From the NCBI RefSeq assembly GCF_029873635.1, contig NC_080422.1, positions 10,757,764 through 10,821,763 of the forward strand: a DNA stretch of 64,000 nt, in the 5' to 3' direction. A program made the translations under genes and the position numbers. Position 1 is the first letter of the stretch; every line of letters starts with the position of its first letter. Below, piece by piece: positions 23,468 through 33,703 of the stretch. The stretch comes from Malania oleifera (taxonomy: Eukaryota; Streptophyta; Magnoliopsida; Santalales; Ximeniaceae). The notes below the pieces were generated by a model. It saw only the letters and a list, made by a program, of their open reading frames with translations. It was not told the origin of the DNA and ran no database searches.

Positions 23468-24582
23468 TGTTCCCGAAGGCTGAGTCTTTCGGAATACTCC
23501 GTCAGATGGGGCCTCAGAATCACTCCTTCAGGGAGTACTTTACCCAAGCCCACCAGTTGCCTTTCCCATCCACACTCTATCTGGGTAGTGTGGTTGCACC
23601 TCTACATACATATAGTTATGGTACCGTGCTCTAAACATAAGATCATCATAACAGGGCCCTACTATCATATATGGCAATTTACATCGTATAAAACTGTAAT
23701 CATCATTCATTTCATATAAATGTAATATAACATACTCTATACATAACTTTGTAAAATAATCTGCTCGATATTGACTCAGTAAAAATTGACGTATCATATA
23801 CTTGACATTTAGCGTTACATCTCATCTCATCTCATCTCTTTTCGTGGCATATATGATGGCATATAGCCATCATATCTCTCATCTCGGCTTATAGCCATTA
23901 TAGTTCAGTATTACACAAAACCTTCTCATTTAATGTCAATTAAAAATATACTTATGCTACACAATTTTCTTCTAGTAACTCATACATAACTCAACTGTTT
24001 GAGAACATACATACTGTTGCTAAAATGGGGTACGAATATCTCCAGGTTGTTATTTTACTAAATATAAAAATATAACTAAATATGGGGAAAATGGAGATAA
24101 TCAACCCTACCATCTTTGGTTGATTTTAAAACAAGTCTATGGTTTGAAATAACAATCTTGCAATCGGTGAAACTGTTCAAAAAATCCATTACTATATTTT
24201 AAAAATATCATACTTAAATTCAAACGGTTGGTTTTAAAAATAAGGTCAGTTAACCGAATCCTAGTTCCAGAAACCCTAGAAAAGTCGTAATTGTTTATCT
24301 AAAAATCCATTTGAACTCATAAACACAACTGACATAATATAATCACCTTACCTATTTCTTGAAAAACACATGAGATGTTCGAAAATCGAATCCTAACTTT
24401 TTCCCGAAATCAAGAATCCACTCCGCTAGATCTATAGATAATCGCTCCCTGACTCTCGTGATAACCTCCAATCATTGAAATGGGCAACGAACGGTGAAGG
24501 ATCAAAAAGAGAGAGAGAGAGTGTGTGGGCGTAGGTTCTAGAGAGAGAGGGAGAGATATTTTGATTTCTTAACCCAGTCAAA

Positions 24583-24785
24583 TTCATCGACGAAATGACA
24601 TCTTCATCAACGAGCCACACAAGGTCGTTCATTGACGAAGGAAGGACCTCGTCGATGAACCATAAGCCTAATATTTTCCAGATGTTCTGGATCTCTTTGT
24701 CGACAAAGCTCTGAATTTCGTCGACGAACCTCAGAAGGGCCTTCATCGATGAGAACATGGAGTTCGTCGATGAAGCCTGCTGAAA
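24583..24785 (-). repeat. Dyad array TTCGTCGACGAA, at least 8 copies
   Basis: A perfect 12-bp palindrome lies at 24717-24728. The other copies, such as TTCATCGACGAA at 24583-24594, differ mostly by C-to-T or G-to-A at CpG sites. It lies between the LTR start (24841) and the CT tract. Confidence 0.85.
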
Positions 24786-24841
24786 ATCCCCTTTTTCCCT
24801 TCTTATTTAATTTACTTATTTTCCTAGTTTGGGTGTCTACA

Positions 24842-24991
24842 CACGGAGTGGCGCTGGCACCCTTAACCATAGCCCTCCAATCTGGAGACTTCCTATACAC
24901 GCTGGGGAAGAAGCCACTAACTGACATGGGGGAACTGATAAAATATATTAACTTGGAAGAAGTAATGAACACAAGGAGAGACCTGCTTTGA
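24842..24991 (+). pseudogene. Gypsy gag fragment (Retrotrans_gag type)
   Basis: The plus-strand translation contains LTIALQSGDFLYTLGKKPLT, then DMGELIKYINLEE and RRDLL. This is the conserved C-terminal part of Ty3/gypsy gag (FLYSLGKKPP...ELMARA.KYINAEE), more like Tat/Athila-type than Tekay-type gag. Only about 50 residues are present. The minus-strand Gypsy LTR abuts it on the left and a host gene fragment on the right. A fossil scrap. Confidence 0.65.
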
Positions 24992-25047
24992 ATGGATCCT
25001 TCAGTCTGAACACTAGAGTCAATTGTCTGATCATAAGTAGATAATAC

Positions 25048-25335
25048 TTTTCTCATTTTGCTAGAATTTTCGTTTGTCTTTTCCATTAGTGTATTTGCTG
25101 CAGTATTTAAATCCACATTCAACCGGTCAATATCGTCCTTTAAATTTGAAAGAAGGAAAGCTTGGGCCACATTAATTGTCTTTGCAAGTGTCAAATAGTC
25201 CGGGACATTGGTACGTCTGTACAGTGTAGTCTAACTGGTTCACCACATGCTTCAGCGTCTGCACTGCCTCACCATAAAACTTGTTCTGCCTAACAAAAAG
25301 AAAGATGCAACCAATCGCAACAGCACAGATGAAGT
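25048..25335 (-). pseudogene. Fragment of a plant tweety-like (TTYH-like) transmembrane protein gene
   Basis: On the minus strand, 25335-25215 encodes GEAVQTLKHVVNQLDYTVQ. In a shifted frame, 25210-25048 encodes NVPDYLTLAKTINVAQAFLL, then DDIDRLNVDLNTAANTLMEK and ENSSKMRK. These match, from memory, the extracellular-loop region of the Arabidopsis At2g12400-type membrane protein family (VVNQADYTV..LRNVSDYL..AK..., then NSSAGTL..KT.ENS..IRKV). One single-base shift near 25212 and the absence of any membrane segment or start show it is a broken fragment. Similarity stops after MRK, where the sequence reads AAAAGTATTATC. This could be an intron donor, which would mean a DNA-level copy rather than a retrocopy (inference). 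The parent gene is not in the window. Confidence 0.7.
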
Positions 25336-25817
25336 GCCACAACCTCTTTTGTGATTAACCGCCACGATCTGCACACTGAAGCGCAGGCCACGGCATCTTT
25401 CCAGGCAAGACATGAGGTTTGGCCCACTTCCACCCGCTTGATAATGTCAATAAGTAGTTCTGGTGGCAAGCAGCGAACGCAACGGCGTCAGCTCGAATAA
25501 GCCGACAACGCAAAGAATTCAGCTCGGTAAACAGTTTGGGCAGACATCAGCTTGGTAAGCCGCGGATGTAGCAACATCAGCTCGGATGAGCCGACAACAC
25601 TGCGACTTCTGCTTGACAAGCCTTCTATAAGAAGGTGGCTCCAACATAGATGAAGATGGAGACCTTCCCTGAGCTATGTATGCCATTCCATGGCTGTGCA
25701 CATCAGAGATCGTTGTTTTAGAATTGGAGCAGAATCAGAGCTTCGTTCATGTTTTCCAAACACCTCAAACAACCCAACTCCGTCTTCCTCCACTCTCACA
25801 AAAAAAAAAAAAAAAAA
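25336..25817. other. Unassigned sequence with degenerate CAGCTCGGATAAGCCGACAA repeats
   Basis: About four imperfect copies of a CAGCTCGG-ATAAGCCG-ACAAC motif lie between 25488 and 25600, followed by unique-looking DNA and an 18-base A tract (25800-25817). No coding sequence is convincing. It may be U3 sequence of the LTR-like unit ending near 27020. Confidence 0.4.
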
Positions 25818-26075
25818 TCGGCTGAATTGACAAGCAACACTCGTGAGGCCAGAAGACTGCCCAACAAATGAGCACAAATCATTAGGAAAAATCGGCCCAA
25901 TTAACGAGCAACACTCGTGAGGCCAAAAGACTACCCAACAAATGAGCACAGCTTATTAGGCAAAATTAGCTCAATTGATGAGTAACGCTTGTGAGACCAA
26001 AAGACTACCCAACAAATGAGTACAGCTCATTAGGCAAAATCGGCCCAAACAGAAGAGCAATGCTTATATGGCTAG
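25818..26075 (+). repeat. 74-bp tandem repeat, about 3.3 units
   Basis: Units share TCGGCCCAATT, then GTGAGGCCAAAAGACTACCC and AACAAATGAGCACA. The GTGAGGCC landmark falls at 25843, 25917 and 25991, exactly 74 bp apart. The last unit decays into the 14-bp array. Confidence 0.88.
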
Positions 26076-26635
26076 AAGAACAGGTTAACAAGAATGCCCC
26101 ATGAAGGGTAGATTGGCAAGAATAGGTCGGCAAAAATGCCCCACGAAGAGCAAGTCGGCAAGAACAAGTTGGCAAGAATGCCTCATGAAGGGCAGGTTGG
26201 CAAAAATGCCCCACGAAAGGTAGGTCGGCAAGAATGCCCCATAAAGGGCAAGCCGGCAAGAATAGGTCGGCAAGAATGCCCCATGAAGGGCAAGTCGACA
26301 GGAACAGGTCGGTAAGAATGCCTCATAAAGGACAAGTCAGCAAGAATGCCCCATGAAGGGCAGGTTGGCAAGAACAGGTCGGCAAGAATGCCCCATGAAG
26401 GGCAAGTCGGCAAGAATGCCCCACAAAGGGCAGGTCGGCAGGAACAAGTCCGCAAGAATGTTCCACGAAGGGTAGGTCAGTAGGAACAGGTCGACAAGAA
26501 TGCTTCATGAATGGCAGGTCGGCAAAAATGCCCCACGAAGGGTAGGTTGGCAAGAATAGGTCGGCGAGAATAGGTCGACAAAACTGCTCCATGAAGGACA
26601 GGTCGACAAAAATACCCCACGAAACGCAGATGAGT
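26076..26635 (+). repeat. Higher-order tandem array on a 14-bp module, 40 modules
   Basis: Every module is 14 bp: a = AAGAATGCCCCATG, b = AAGGGCAGGTCGGC, c = AAGAACAGGTCGGC (consensus). Module a is always followed by b, and ab pairs alternate irregularly with single c modules. From 26076 to 26607 I count 38 modules with no length change (38 x 14 = 532 bp), then a decayed ab pair. Several overlapping minus-strand frames stay open across it (CGAFLPTCP-like peptides), which is a result of the periodicity and not a gene. It lies upstream of the TATA box at 26822. Confidence 0.92.
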
Positions 26636-27020
26636 TTACCAAGCCCAGTACAGACAAAACTTATCTCAAACGAGTCGACGACGCACGAGCTCAAAAAAAA
26701 AAAAAAAAGGAGCGCAATGGCTGAAGCGATCCATGCCAAAGGGGTAATAATGGGAGCGATTCACGCCTGTGCCATAACTCACAAATAAATGACATATCAC
26801 CCTCGGGTCAACCTCCTTCATTATAAATAGAGGCTCGAAGAAGAGGCTAAGGTATCACATTCTAAACCATACTTTACTGTTGTCTCATACCTCTCAAAGC
26901 CAATCCCTGACTTATGCATCATAGAGATCCTCTGCAATACACCATGGGTCCTCCAGGCCAATCTTCTCTTTGTCTTTTTCAGGGGATCGAGATCGAAGAG
27001 TTCGTCGGAGGTCATTGACA
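26636..27020 (+). mobile_element. LTR-like promoter and leader, probably Tat/Athila-type Gypsy
   Basis: A strong TATA box (TATAAATA, 26822-26829) is followed about 35 bp later by a TATCACATTCTAAACC stretch, then CCCTGACTTATGCATC and a run ending GTCATTGACA at 27020. This R/U5-like order is typical of Tat-lineage LTRs. The gag fragment at 24842 and the repeat arrays would then be remains of the same element or of its U3. No target repeat or primer site could be shown, so the family is an inference. Confidence 0.5.
26822..26829 (+). promoter_or_regulatory. TATA box of the LTR-like unit
   Basis: TATAAATA in a CCTTCATTATAAATAGAGG context. Confidence 0.6.
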
Positions 27021-29647
27021 TTTTTATTTGGCAACATAAATTTATGTATATTTTTATTTTAATTATATTTGAATTCATATGACCATTTATTTTAATTATA
27101 ATTTAAAAGTATACAAAATGAATGATTTAATTCAAAAAAAAATTTAGATATTAAAATTTCTAACATCAGATTGTCAAAACAACTAAAACATGGTTTCATT
27201 TTTTTCATAAACAATTGAAAATTGGTAATAGAAATAAAAAATTGACAATAAAAACAAACACATTTTTATAATATGTTTCTTCATTGTGCCAAAATAAAAA
27301 TAGAAAAGAGAAAACAATAGCGATACCAAACAGGCTCTACATTTTTATTCCGTTAATTTGGTATACATTTTATTTTCTTTCTTACTATTCTCAATATCTA
27401 AATATGAAAATATTTTTAAAAAAATTATTTATATTTTTCTTTCCTTTCTTCAATATTTTGTAAGTTTCAAACGAAACTTAATTTATAATTGCATTAAAGA
27501 TTGCTTTTACATATTATTTCTTTAGTTTTCTCATACACTTCCCTTCTAATTTTTTTATGTTTAAATGCAAGCTCTTGAAAATTTGTAACACGGTTTCTAT
27601 TTTTTTTTTTTTAGTGGCTAGACAATTCAAGAATCTTACATTTTATTATTTTTTAATAATGAGGATTTGATTGTAAATTGATTGGCTATCTCTGAAATAC
27701 CTACCGTGCTCATGATAGTGCACTTAAATTTGTATTTGATCATGTAAAATATTAAACCTAACACCTCTAAACTAATGAATCATCCTTACCACCAATTGAC
27801 CCATATGAATTGAACCTCTCTTTATTTATTAAATTAATAATCATAAATTGTGGATGACAAAAGCATGTAACTAGTTTCAATTCAAGTGTTCAAAATTATT
27901 AAATAAAAACAAAAAAAAAAAAAAAGTTAGTGTTATGTTTCCACGAAATAATTCACTAATTTAACTACGGGGTATTCATTTAATCATCGGCGGTTCAAAA
28001 TTTTAAAAACAAATAAATAAATAAATAATAGATAAATCTCATTGTCCAACTCAAACCTAATAGATGGCTTTTAAAAAATCTATCTCAAGGAACACCTCAA
28101 ATCCTTGATAAGGACCAGACAAAAGAGTCCAAACATATCTTCTCTAGGTCATGCTAATTTTACGATGTTGGCCCAAAGGTTCATTAGCAATCCATCACTC
28201 TACAGGCCATAACATTTTTAAAGATGCTTTATGTTCTAATCTTTATATCATATTTTGCAATCAAGGGCTTTAAAACTTTCAACCAAAAGCAGATGCATTT
28301 TTTTCTCATTTTTCCAAAAGAAATTGACACTATCATTTCACAATCATATGGGCCAATGGGTCAATCAGGACACCATAAAATCATAAATGGTGTCAGCAAA
28401 TGACATCAATTTTAGTATTAAACAAGGACTTTTGTTTGACAATTCAAATGCATTAAACTTAATTAGTGTAACCATTTTCCATGGTCCATTAACCCTCCAT
28501 GATTTTTGTGGCTTTATCTTCATCTATTGTTATGATTATGATGTGTGGAATTCTACACATCACAAAATGAAAAATAGAATAAAAAGATAGAAAAATTCAT
28601 TATGTCTGCGTCAGAAAAACTTAGATATTCACAAAAATATCTATTATATTGTGCGCAAACAATTTTAAAACTTAAAATCTCTATTACAATTATAAATAAT
28701 CTCACCCGTTTTCATCATTATGAATTTTAAATAAACTATAATTTTGAATCAACCATAATCAAATATTAAATTTCTAATTTTTGCTTTGACTTGGGTAATG
28801 ATTGCCCACCGCTAGAGCCTAAAAGGGCGGTGATGTTTAAAACTTTAATTTAATTCTAGAGACTTATTCGATGAAGAAGTCTCATGTGGGGATGTCAAAA
28901 GAGGTCAAAACTTCATATATTATGTTAAAATACATGTATATTAGGATTAAGAAAAGGATCAAACATGGGAAGACAATGGTTCCTTCTTTACTTCATATTA
29001 TTATAAAGTGAGTTTAAGATAGTTGACTTAATAACTATAATTAAGAAGGGTGTAGTAGGTTTGAGATCAAGGCCAATGGATCCCATCTCCATTTTGAAAT
29101 ATGGAGAGATTCCATCTCTATATTTTTTTATAAATTGAAACTTTATTTTAAGTAACTGCTTGCCAATCTTTGTCAACCACTCTTCTCTTCACCAAAACTA
29201 ATGGCAAGAAAATAGGGTTGTTGTTTGGCATTATTAGAAGAGGGGAGGGGTAGATGGACGAGAAGTTGCTTTGCTTAGTAATTTTGTGGTCTTTCTTATA
29301 GTTTTTAGTAACTTAATTACTAATGGAAAATAAGTTAAAGTTGCATTTGTAAATTGCTAGGATTAGGGAAAAAAAGGTTGCCTGAGAAGCGAGAGTTCAT
29401 ACGTAACCTCAAATAACAATTACTCTTGGTTTACTAAAACCTGTATTTGAGAGTATGAATTTCGGACCTTAGATTTAAATTTGGAAAGATTTAGATAAAT
29501 TTTAAAATTACATCTTATCCAAATCCAATACAAATCAAAATTTAAAATCTATCCAAACATAGGAAAAGAGTTTAAACATGTGTGACAATATATTTTTATT
29601 ATTTTGATATTTTAAAAGTTCTTGAGTAATGTTCATTCACTATTGAA
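27021..29647. other. AT-rich intergenic DNA, no gene seen
   Basis: Long A and T tracts and no open frame with recognisable protein features on either strand. A TTGAAAATTGGTAATAG/AATTGACAATAAAAAC stretch at 27160-27340 looks transposon-like (ACCAAACAGGCTC end), but I could not define ends. A short GC-containing hairpin (CACCGC/GCGGTG) lies near 28807-28833. Confidence 0.6.
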
Positions 29648-29837
29648 GGGGATCTTAGGCGCAGCGGAAAGGTTGTTGTCATGTGACCTAGAGGTCATGA
29701 GTTCGAGGCGTGAAAATAAATTATTGCAAACATATAAGGTAATGTTGCGTGCTGTAGACCCATTGTGGTCTACCCCTTTCCTGGACCCCACGTAGGTAGG
29801 AGTTTTGTGCACCTAGTTGCCTTTTTTTATTTTATTT
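29648..29837 (+). mobile_element. tRNA-derived SINE resembling the Au family, 190 bp
   Basis: A box-A-like TTAGGCGCAGCGG and box-B-like GAGGTCATGAGTTCGAGGC (internal RNA polymerase III promoter) are followed by CCCCTTTCCTGGACCCC and TAGGTAGGAGTTTTGTGCAC, then a T-rich tail. Flanked by TATTGAA at 29641-29647 and 29838-29844. Au SINEs share the GGACCCC...GGAGCTT.GTGCAC core. It is moved by a partner LINE machinery and codes for nothing. Confidence 0.85.
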
Positions 29838-29844
29838 TATTGAA

Positions 29845-31224
29845 ATGGTAGAATTTTTGGAGATTATATGAACTATTTTGTTTTGTGATTTAAAGTCATG
29901 AAATTTAACCATTTTTTAAAATTTCAAAAGTACAAGCATTTTCCCCAATGGGAAATACCCTAAAAGGTTTGGAGTCAATTCTAGATTGGGAAGAAATAGA
30001 ATAAAAAGTTCATCTAATAGTCATAAAAAAAAAAAATTTTAGTTTACAACTAAAGGTAGAGTTTAAGTTTTTTAATTGACAAAAGTAGAGAGAAAACCAA
30101 ATATAGAAAAGATAAGGAAGTAAAATAGAAGTTAAAAAGGAATGGAAAAAGTACGAAAATGAATGAATATTATAAATTTTATGGAAGATATTCTCTCAAA
30201 AAGGAGAGGAAAAGGGGAAAAAAATCTAAGTGATGAAATAAGGGGTTAGTCAAATCATGATACTTGGAGTTCATTTACTTGATTACTTCATATTACTTTA
30301 ACTTTAACTATTTCTCGGATTGCGTATATCTTTTTGAACGTGATGTCGCCATATCTATATTTAAGTTTTAACTAATCATTTTGTTCTCTTTTATGGATAT
30401 ATAAAGTTTTAACTACTGAAATTTGGATTTATCACATCTATATTTTGTTGTGATTTACTTAACATTGTGCAAGCAAAACTATTTATATGTTTTTTACCGG
30501 TGGTTAAAGCTTTTTTGTGAAATTTTTAGCTCCTTATGAGAGATAGTGTATACTCTCTAAAGTCTTTTTTTTTTTTTTTAAGTATATTCACACTTACTTG
30601 TGGGAGAAATTATTTAGATTATCTTCTTACTTCAAGTTTTAGATCATCAATTAAATTCTCAAATTATGAGTCATTTTCGTATGGTTATGGGTGTTTGGTT
30701 GAAATGGGCAAGTTACCTTGATTATTACGGGAAAAAAAATCAACTAATTCAAACTCCAAACAATGTCTAATTGAGCGTTGAGCCAAAGTTCGTACGCCCA
30801 CAGAAACACAAAGATTTAGAAATTTCCTTTCGGACCATTCCTCCCATCTCCTTCACGCCAAACAGAGCATTCCATTAGAACTTCTGTCATAAGAATACAC
30901 ACGAATAGATCCATCTTCTAAAAAGAAAAAGTAAATGAGGAATTCTCAAATTTCAAAGTTCAAAATTCAAAATTCATTCACACACCCATAGCTTATACAC
31001 CAAGAACACCTTGCGAAATCACCCACCATCACCAACCAGAGACTACACCCATCAGTGACCAACCAGCACGCCGCCCTAGTCCCTACGTTATTGGACTCTT
31101 CCAATCTCTACTGGGTAATGGGTTTCCTTCCGCTCTGTACATAATCCATCTTAACGCATAAAGTTTTAAAAAATCAAAGCTAGAAATTGCCAATCTCTGC
31201 GATTTCCCAAATCTAATTGTGTGT
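29845..31224. other. Intergenic DNA and 3' side of the HIPP39-like gene
   Basis: AT-rich, with no recognisable gene. The part near 31224 should contain the 3' untranslated region of the minus-strand HIPP39-like gene. I could not pick a poly(A) signal with confidence. Confidence 0.5.
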
Positions 31225-32188
31225 CTAGCAAATAACGCAAGCGTTGGGATCCTCTTCTGCACTCTCCACATAGTAGTACTGCGTCATGTGAGGGTTGTAG
31301 GCTTTGTACGCCTTCACCAGCTCTGCAATCTGTTCTTCCTTCTTCTTCACGTCGTCCTTCTTCCCTTCATCTTTTTTCCCTTCGTCCTTTTTCTTATCGC
31401 CCCCGTCCTTCTTCTCTTCCTTCGGCCCAACTGAGAATATCTCTGCCTGCCACTTCTTCTTCCGCAGTCTGGCCACCAAGCACACTGGGTCTACGGCCCC
31501 GATCACTGTTAGCTTCCTCTCCTTCATATCCATCGCAATAGATTCAATCCCTGCACCGAAAAGTTTTTAAAAAGAATTATGTTAATATAACATACATGCA
31601 GATTTAATAAAATTATCAAATCCTTGCTGCAAAACCATTTTTTTTCCCCAATTTGTTCAATACCTGGAATTGTGGACACGGTTTTCAGGGCATTCCTCTT
31701 TGCTTTGTCATCGTATATGTCCAATCTCAATATAACTTTCTGCAACAAAAGCAGCAATTGGTTAGTTTAAGAAGGCGATAGATGGGTCTCTTATGGAACT
31801 TACGACAGGGAGAATTTTACAGGATAGACAGGAAGTATTCGAAAAAATTGAGTGCGATAATAGAGCACTAGAGCAAAATAAAAATTCAATTGAAATCAAC
31901 GGCATGTCTGATTTTGACACCCCGTGTAAAGAAATGAAGAAAACAATTGAACAGAGCAGAATTCCAAATAATTGGAAATTTCGAGGTGAAAAAACATCAG
32001 AACCCATGAAAGACCACGCCTTTTCGATCATTCAGAATTGAAATAAAACAGAGGTCGGGGAGATTATGAATTAATGAAACTAATTTCCCATCAGCGAACC
32101 ACAAAAAAAAAGAGCAGAGCAGTTGATAATTTTGTTGGGAATTGAGTTTAACTAGACCCAGAGAGGGAAATCTCACCTTCATGGCCAT
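31225..32188 (-). CDS. HIPP39-like: HIPP39-like heavy-metal-associated isoprenylated plant protein (3 exons, 137 aa)
   Basis: Exons on the minus strand: 32188-32177 (MAMK), 31739-31664 and 31550-31225. Introns are 437 and 113 bp with GT/AG ends (GTGAGA...TTGCAG and GTATTG...GTGCAG). The joined protein has an HMA fold at about residues 4-71 ([58 protein letters not shown]). Then come a Lys/Asp/Glu-rich linker with KKDEG repeats, the family-typical [20 protein letters not shown] end, and a C-terminal CVIC CaaX box for prenylation, so membrane attachment is expected. The metal-binding CxxC of classical HMA domains is replaced by DIYDDK, as in the HIPP39 subgroup (recalled). Metal binding is therefore doubtful and a protein-interaction role is more likely (inference). 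The first in-frame ATG (TCCATGG context) was taken as the start; the second, two codons later, is also possible. This is the only intact host gene seen. Its 5' part is duplicated at 43376. Confidence 0.93.
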
Positions 32189-32310
32189 GGATTGAAAGCT
32201 CCGGCGACTCGTATAACAAGTCAGAGACAACAATTTAATTGACACCAAAAGGGAGATGAGGGCAAAGTGTGTTTAAGAAGAAGAAGTAGAAGAAGAAAGG
32301 CTTATAGTTT
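32189..32310 (-). promoter_or_regulatory. HIPP39-like core promoter and 5' leader
   Basis: On the minus strand a TATA-like ACTATAAG (about 32301-32308) is followed by a pyrimidine-rich CTTTCTTCTTCTACTTCTTC stretch, typical of plant transcription starts, and a leader of roughly 80-90 bp before the ATG. An imperfect (GA)n tract lies upstream at 32409-32440. The same elements are present in the duplicate at about 43560-43600. Confidence 0.55.
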
Positions 32311-32408
32311 GTAGAGCACGGTATGTGTCGTGGTTAAGCAGGAGGTTTACAGACTGATGGAGGGGTTTTTAAAGTGTCATGCAAGGAGTCGATGTCAAAT
32401 GTACAGCC

Positions 32409-32440
<32 letters not shown>
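32409..32440. repeat. (GA)n microsatellite upstream of the HIPP39-like gene
   Basis: About 16 GA repeats. The duplicate copy has a much shorter tract (43685-43698), so its length changed after the duplication. Confidence 0.9.
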
Positions 32441-32446
<6 letters not shown>

Positions 32447-33703
32447 TTCGTGGGATGGTTCCAAGGGGTTGGGACGCGGCAGGAACGTTCGACGGGGGCG
32501 AACCCAGAAGGAGACCCAAGCCAAACCATCCGACGTCTTGGTCCAGGTCTACGCCCGCCCTTTCCGGACTGGGTGCTGATGTCTCACCCCAAACTTGCAT
32601 AGTCCCAATTTCAATTATTGTAAACTCTCGTCATACTTTTCTTTTCCAGAGAAAATATTTTTGAATTCACAAAGTCAGTCTTATTATATGTGTGGACTTT
32701 GGACTTACTTTTGATTTTACTATGGGAAATTAAAATCACCTTTTGAGCTAGATATACTAATGGAATAATTTAACAATCACAAAGAATAATTTAAATAATT
32801 AATTATATTTTTAAATTATAAATAATTTTTAAAAATTAATCATTTAATTTTTAAAAAATAGGCTCTCATATGTACATATATCAAAGTAAAAGTGGTTTAG
32901 AATCATTACTTATAAAAGCGATACTTTAATAGTGAAACCTAAACTTGAAATATTCAAAATAGAACTCCTAACTTTTAACTTAAGTGAAAAATTTTTAATG
33001 CGCGCTAAATAATTGATATGTAAAAATTATAATATTATAAATATATAATTATTATATAATACTATTTTACTAAGCTATATAATAATTAGTTTTTTCATTT
33101 AAAATTATTTTGATAATCATTTACTTGATTATATTACTATAGTTTATCATATTCATTATTATTTTGTTTTAACAACATTTTAATATTATATTATTTTCTA
33201 ATATTTTATATGTATTATATTTTAATATGTAACTTATTAAATATAATAAAAATATCACATATTTTAACACTATAACATAATTTATTATTTAATATAAAAT
33301 AATAACATAATAAACCAACTACCATAACATTATAATTTATTACAAAATAGTATTTTATTTATTTGTATATATTACATCATTATTAAAACTTAGTATTATA
33401 TTTGTATTAACGATATTAATAATTAATGTTTACCTTATTTTGAGGTTATACATAATAACATAGTAACTAAATAATCATATCACAATTATATCGTATTATT
33501 TTAATATTCAATACTATTCTATTACTTTTAAATGTGTTAAAAGATTATTGTATATAATACAAATATCAATAATAATGATTAAAATATTTTATAGTAAATA
33601 ATATTATTATATTTTATATTTAATGATGTCATAATATTTATATCATTTTTAAAATTTATGTAATATATATTATATTATATTATATATAGTATTACATTAA
33701 TAT
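32441..33703. other. Upstream region of the HIPP39-like gene, duplicated elsewhere in the window
   Basis: A GC-rich stretch (32441-32600) is followed by about 1.1 kb of very AT-rich DNA. No gene is seen. It is repeated at 43690-44864 and 57563-57815 with roughly 95% identity by eye. Confidence 0.85.

Larger units (their letters stand above)
23203..24841 (-). mobile_element. Part of a Gypsy LTR (minus strand), its 3' portion displaced
   Basis: The minus-strand start is TGTAGACACCC at 24841. It is followed by at least eight TTCGTCGACGAA-type dyads (24583-24785) and a GA/CT tract (about 24507-24560). Further on comes GTTGTGCGGCC at about 23305, a stretch shared with the LTRs at 33829 and 58018. 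The part expected beyond 23203 is separated by the Copia insertions. A (CT)n tract occupies 23384-23464. No canonical TATA box was found. Confidence 0.75.

Noticed and set aside
24607-25194. A 195-codon minus-strand frame
   Set aside because: Only its first 49 codons belong to the tweety-like fragment. The rest reads into unrelated DNA and the Gypsy LTR dyad array and has no coherent protein character.
25800-25817. A tract of 18 A, considered as the tail of a retrocopy
   Set aside because: It is not at the end of the tweety-like fragment, that fragment is on the other strand, and no flanking target repeat was seen.
26005-26739. Several long overlapping minus-strand frames in the 14-bp array, apparently a repeat protein
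   Set aside because: They arise because 14-bp modules rotate through three frames and contain few stops. Composition is monotonous, no start context or domain is seen, and the plus-strand signals fit an LTR.
27160-27340. Possible hAT-like or other miniature transposon near the ACCAAACAGGCTC sequence
   Set aside because: No terminal inverted repeats or target repeat could be paired by eye, so no element was called.
28807-28833. GC-containing hairpin CACCGC/GCGGTG, considered as a microRNA precursor or terminator
   Set aside because: The stem is only about six pairs, far too short for a plant microRNA precursor.
31304-31570. A plus-strand Ser/Phe-rich frame opposite the HIPP39-like exon 3
   Set aside because: Antisense shadow of the lysine-rich linker. 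The minus strand has splice sites, a conserved fold and a CaaX box.
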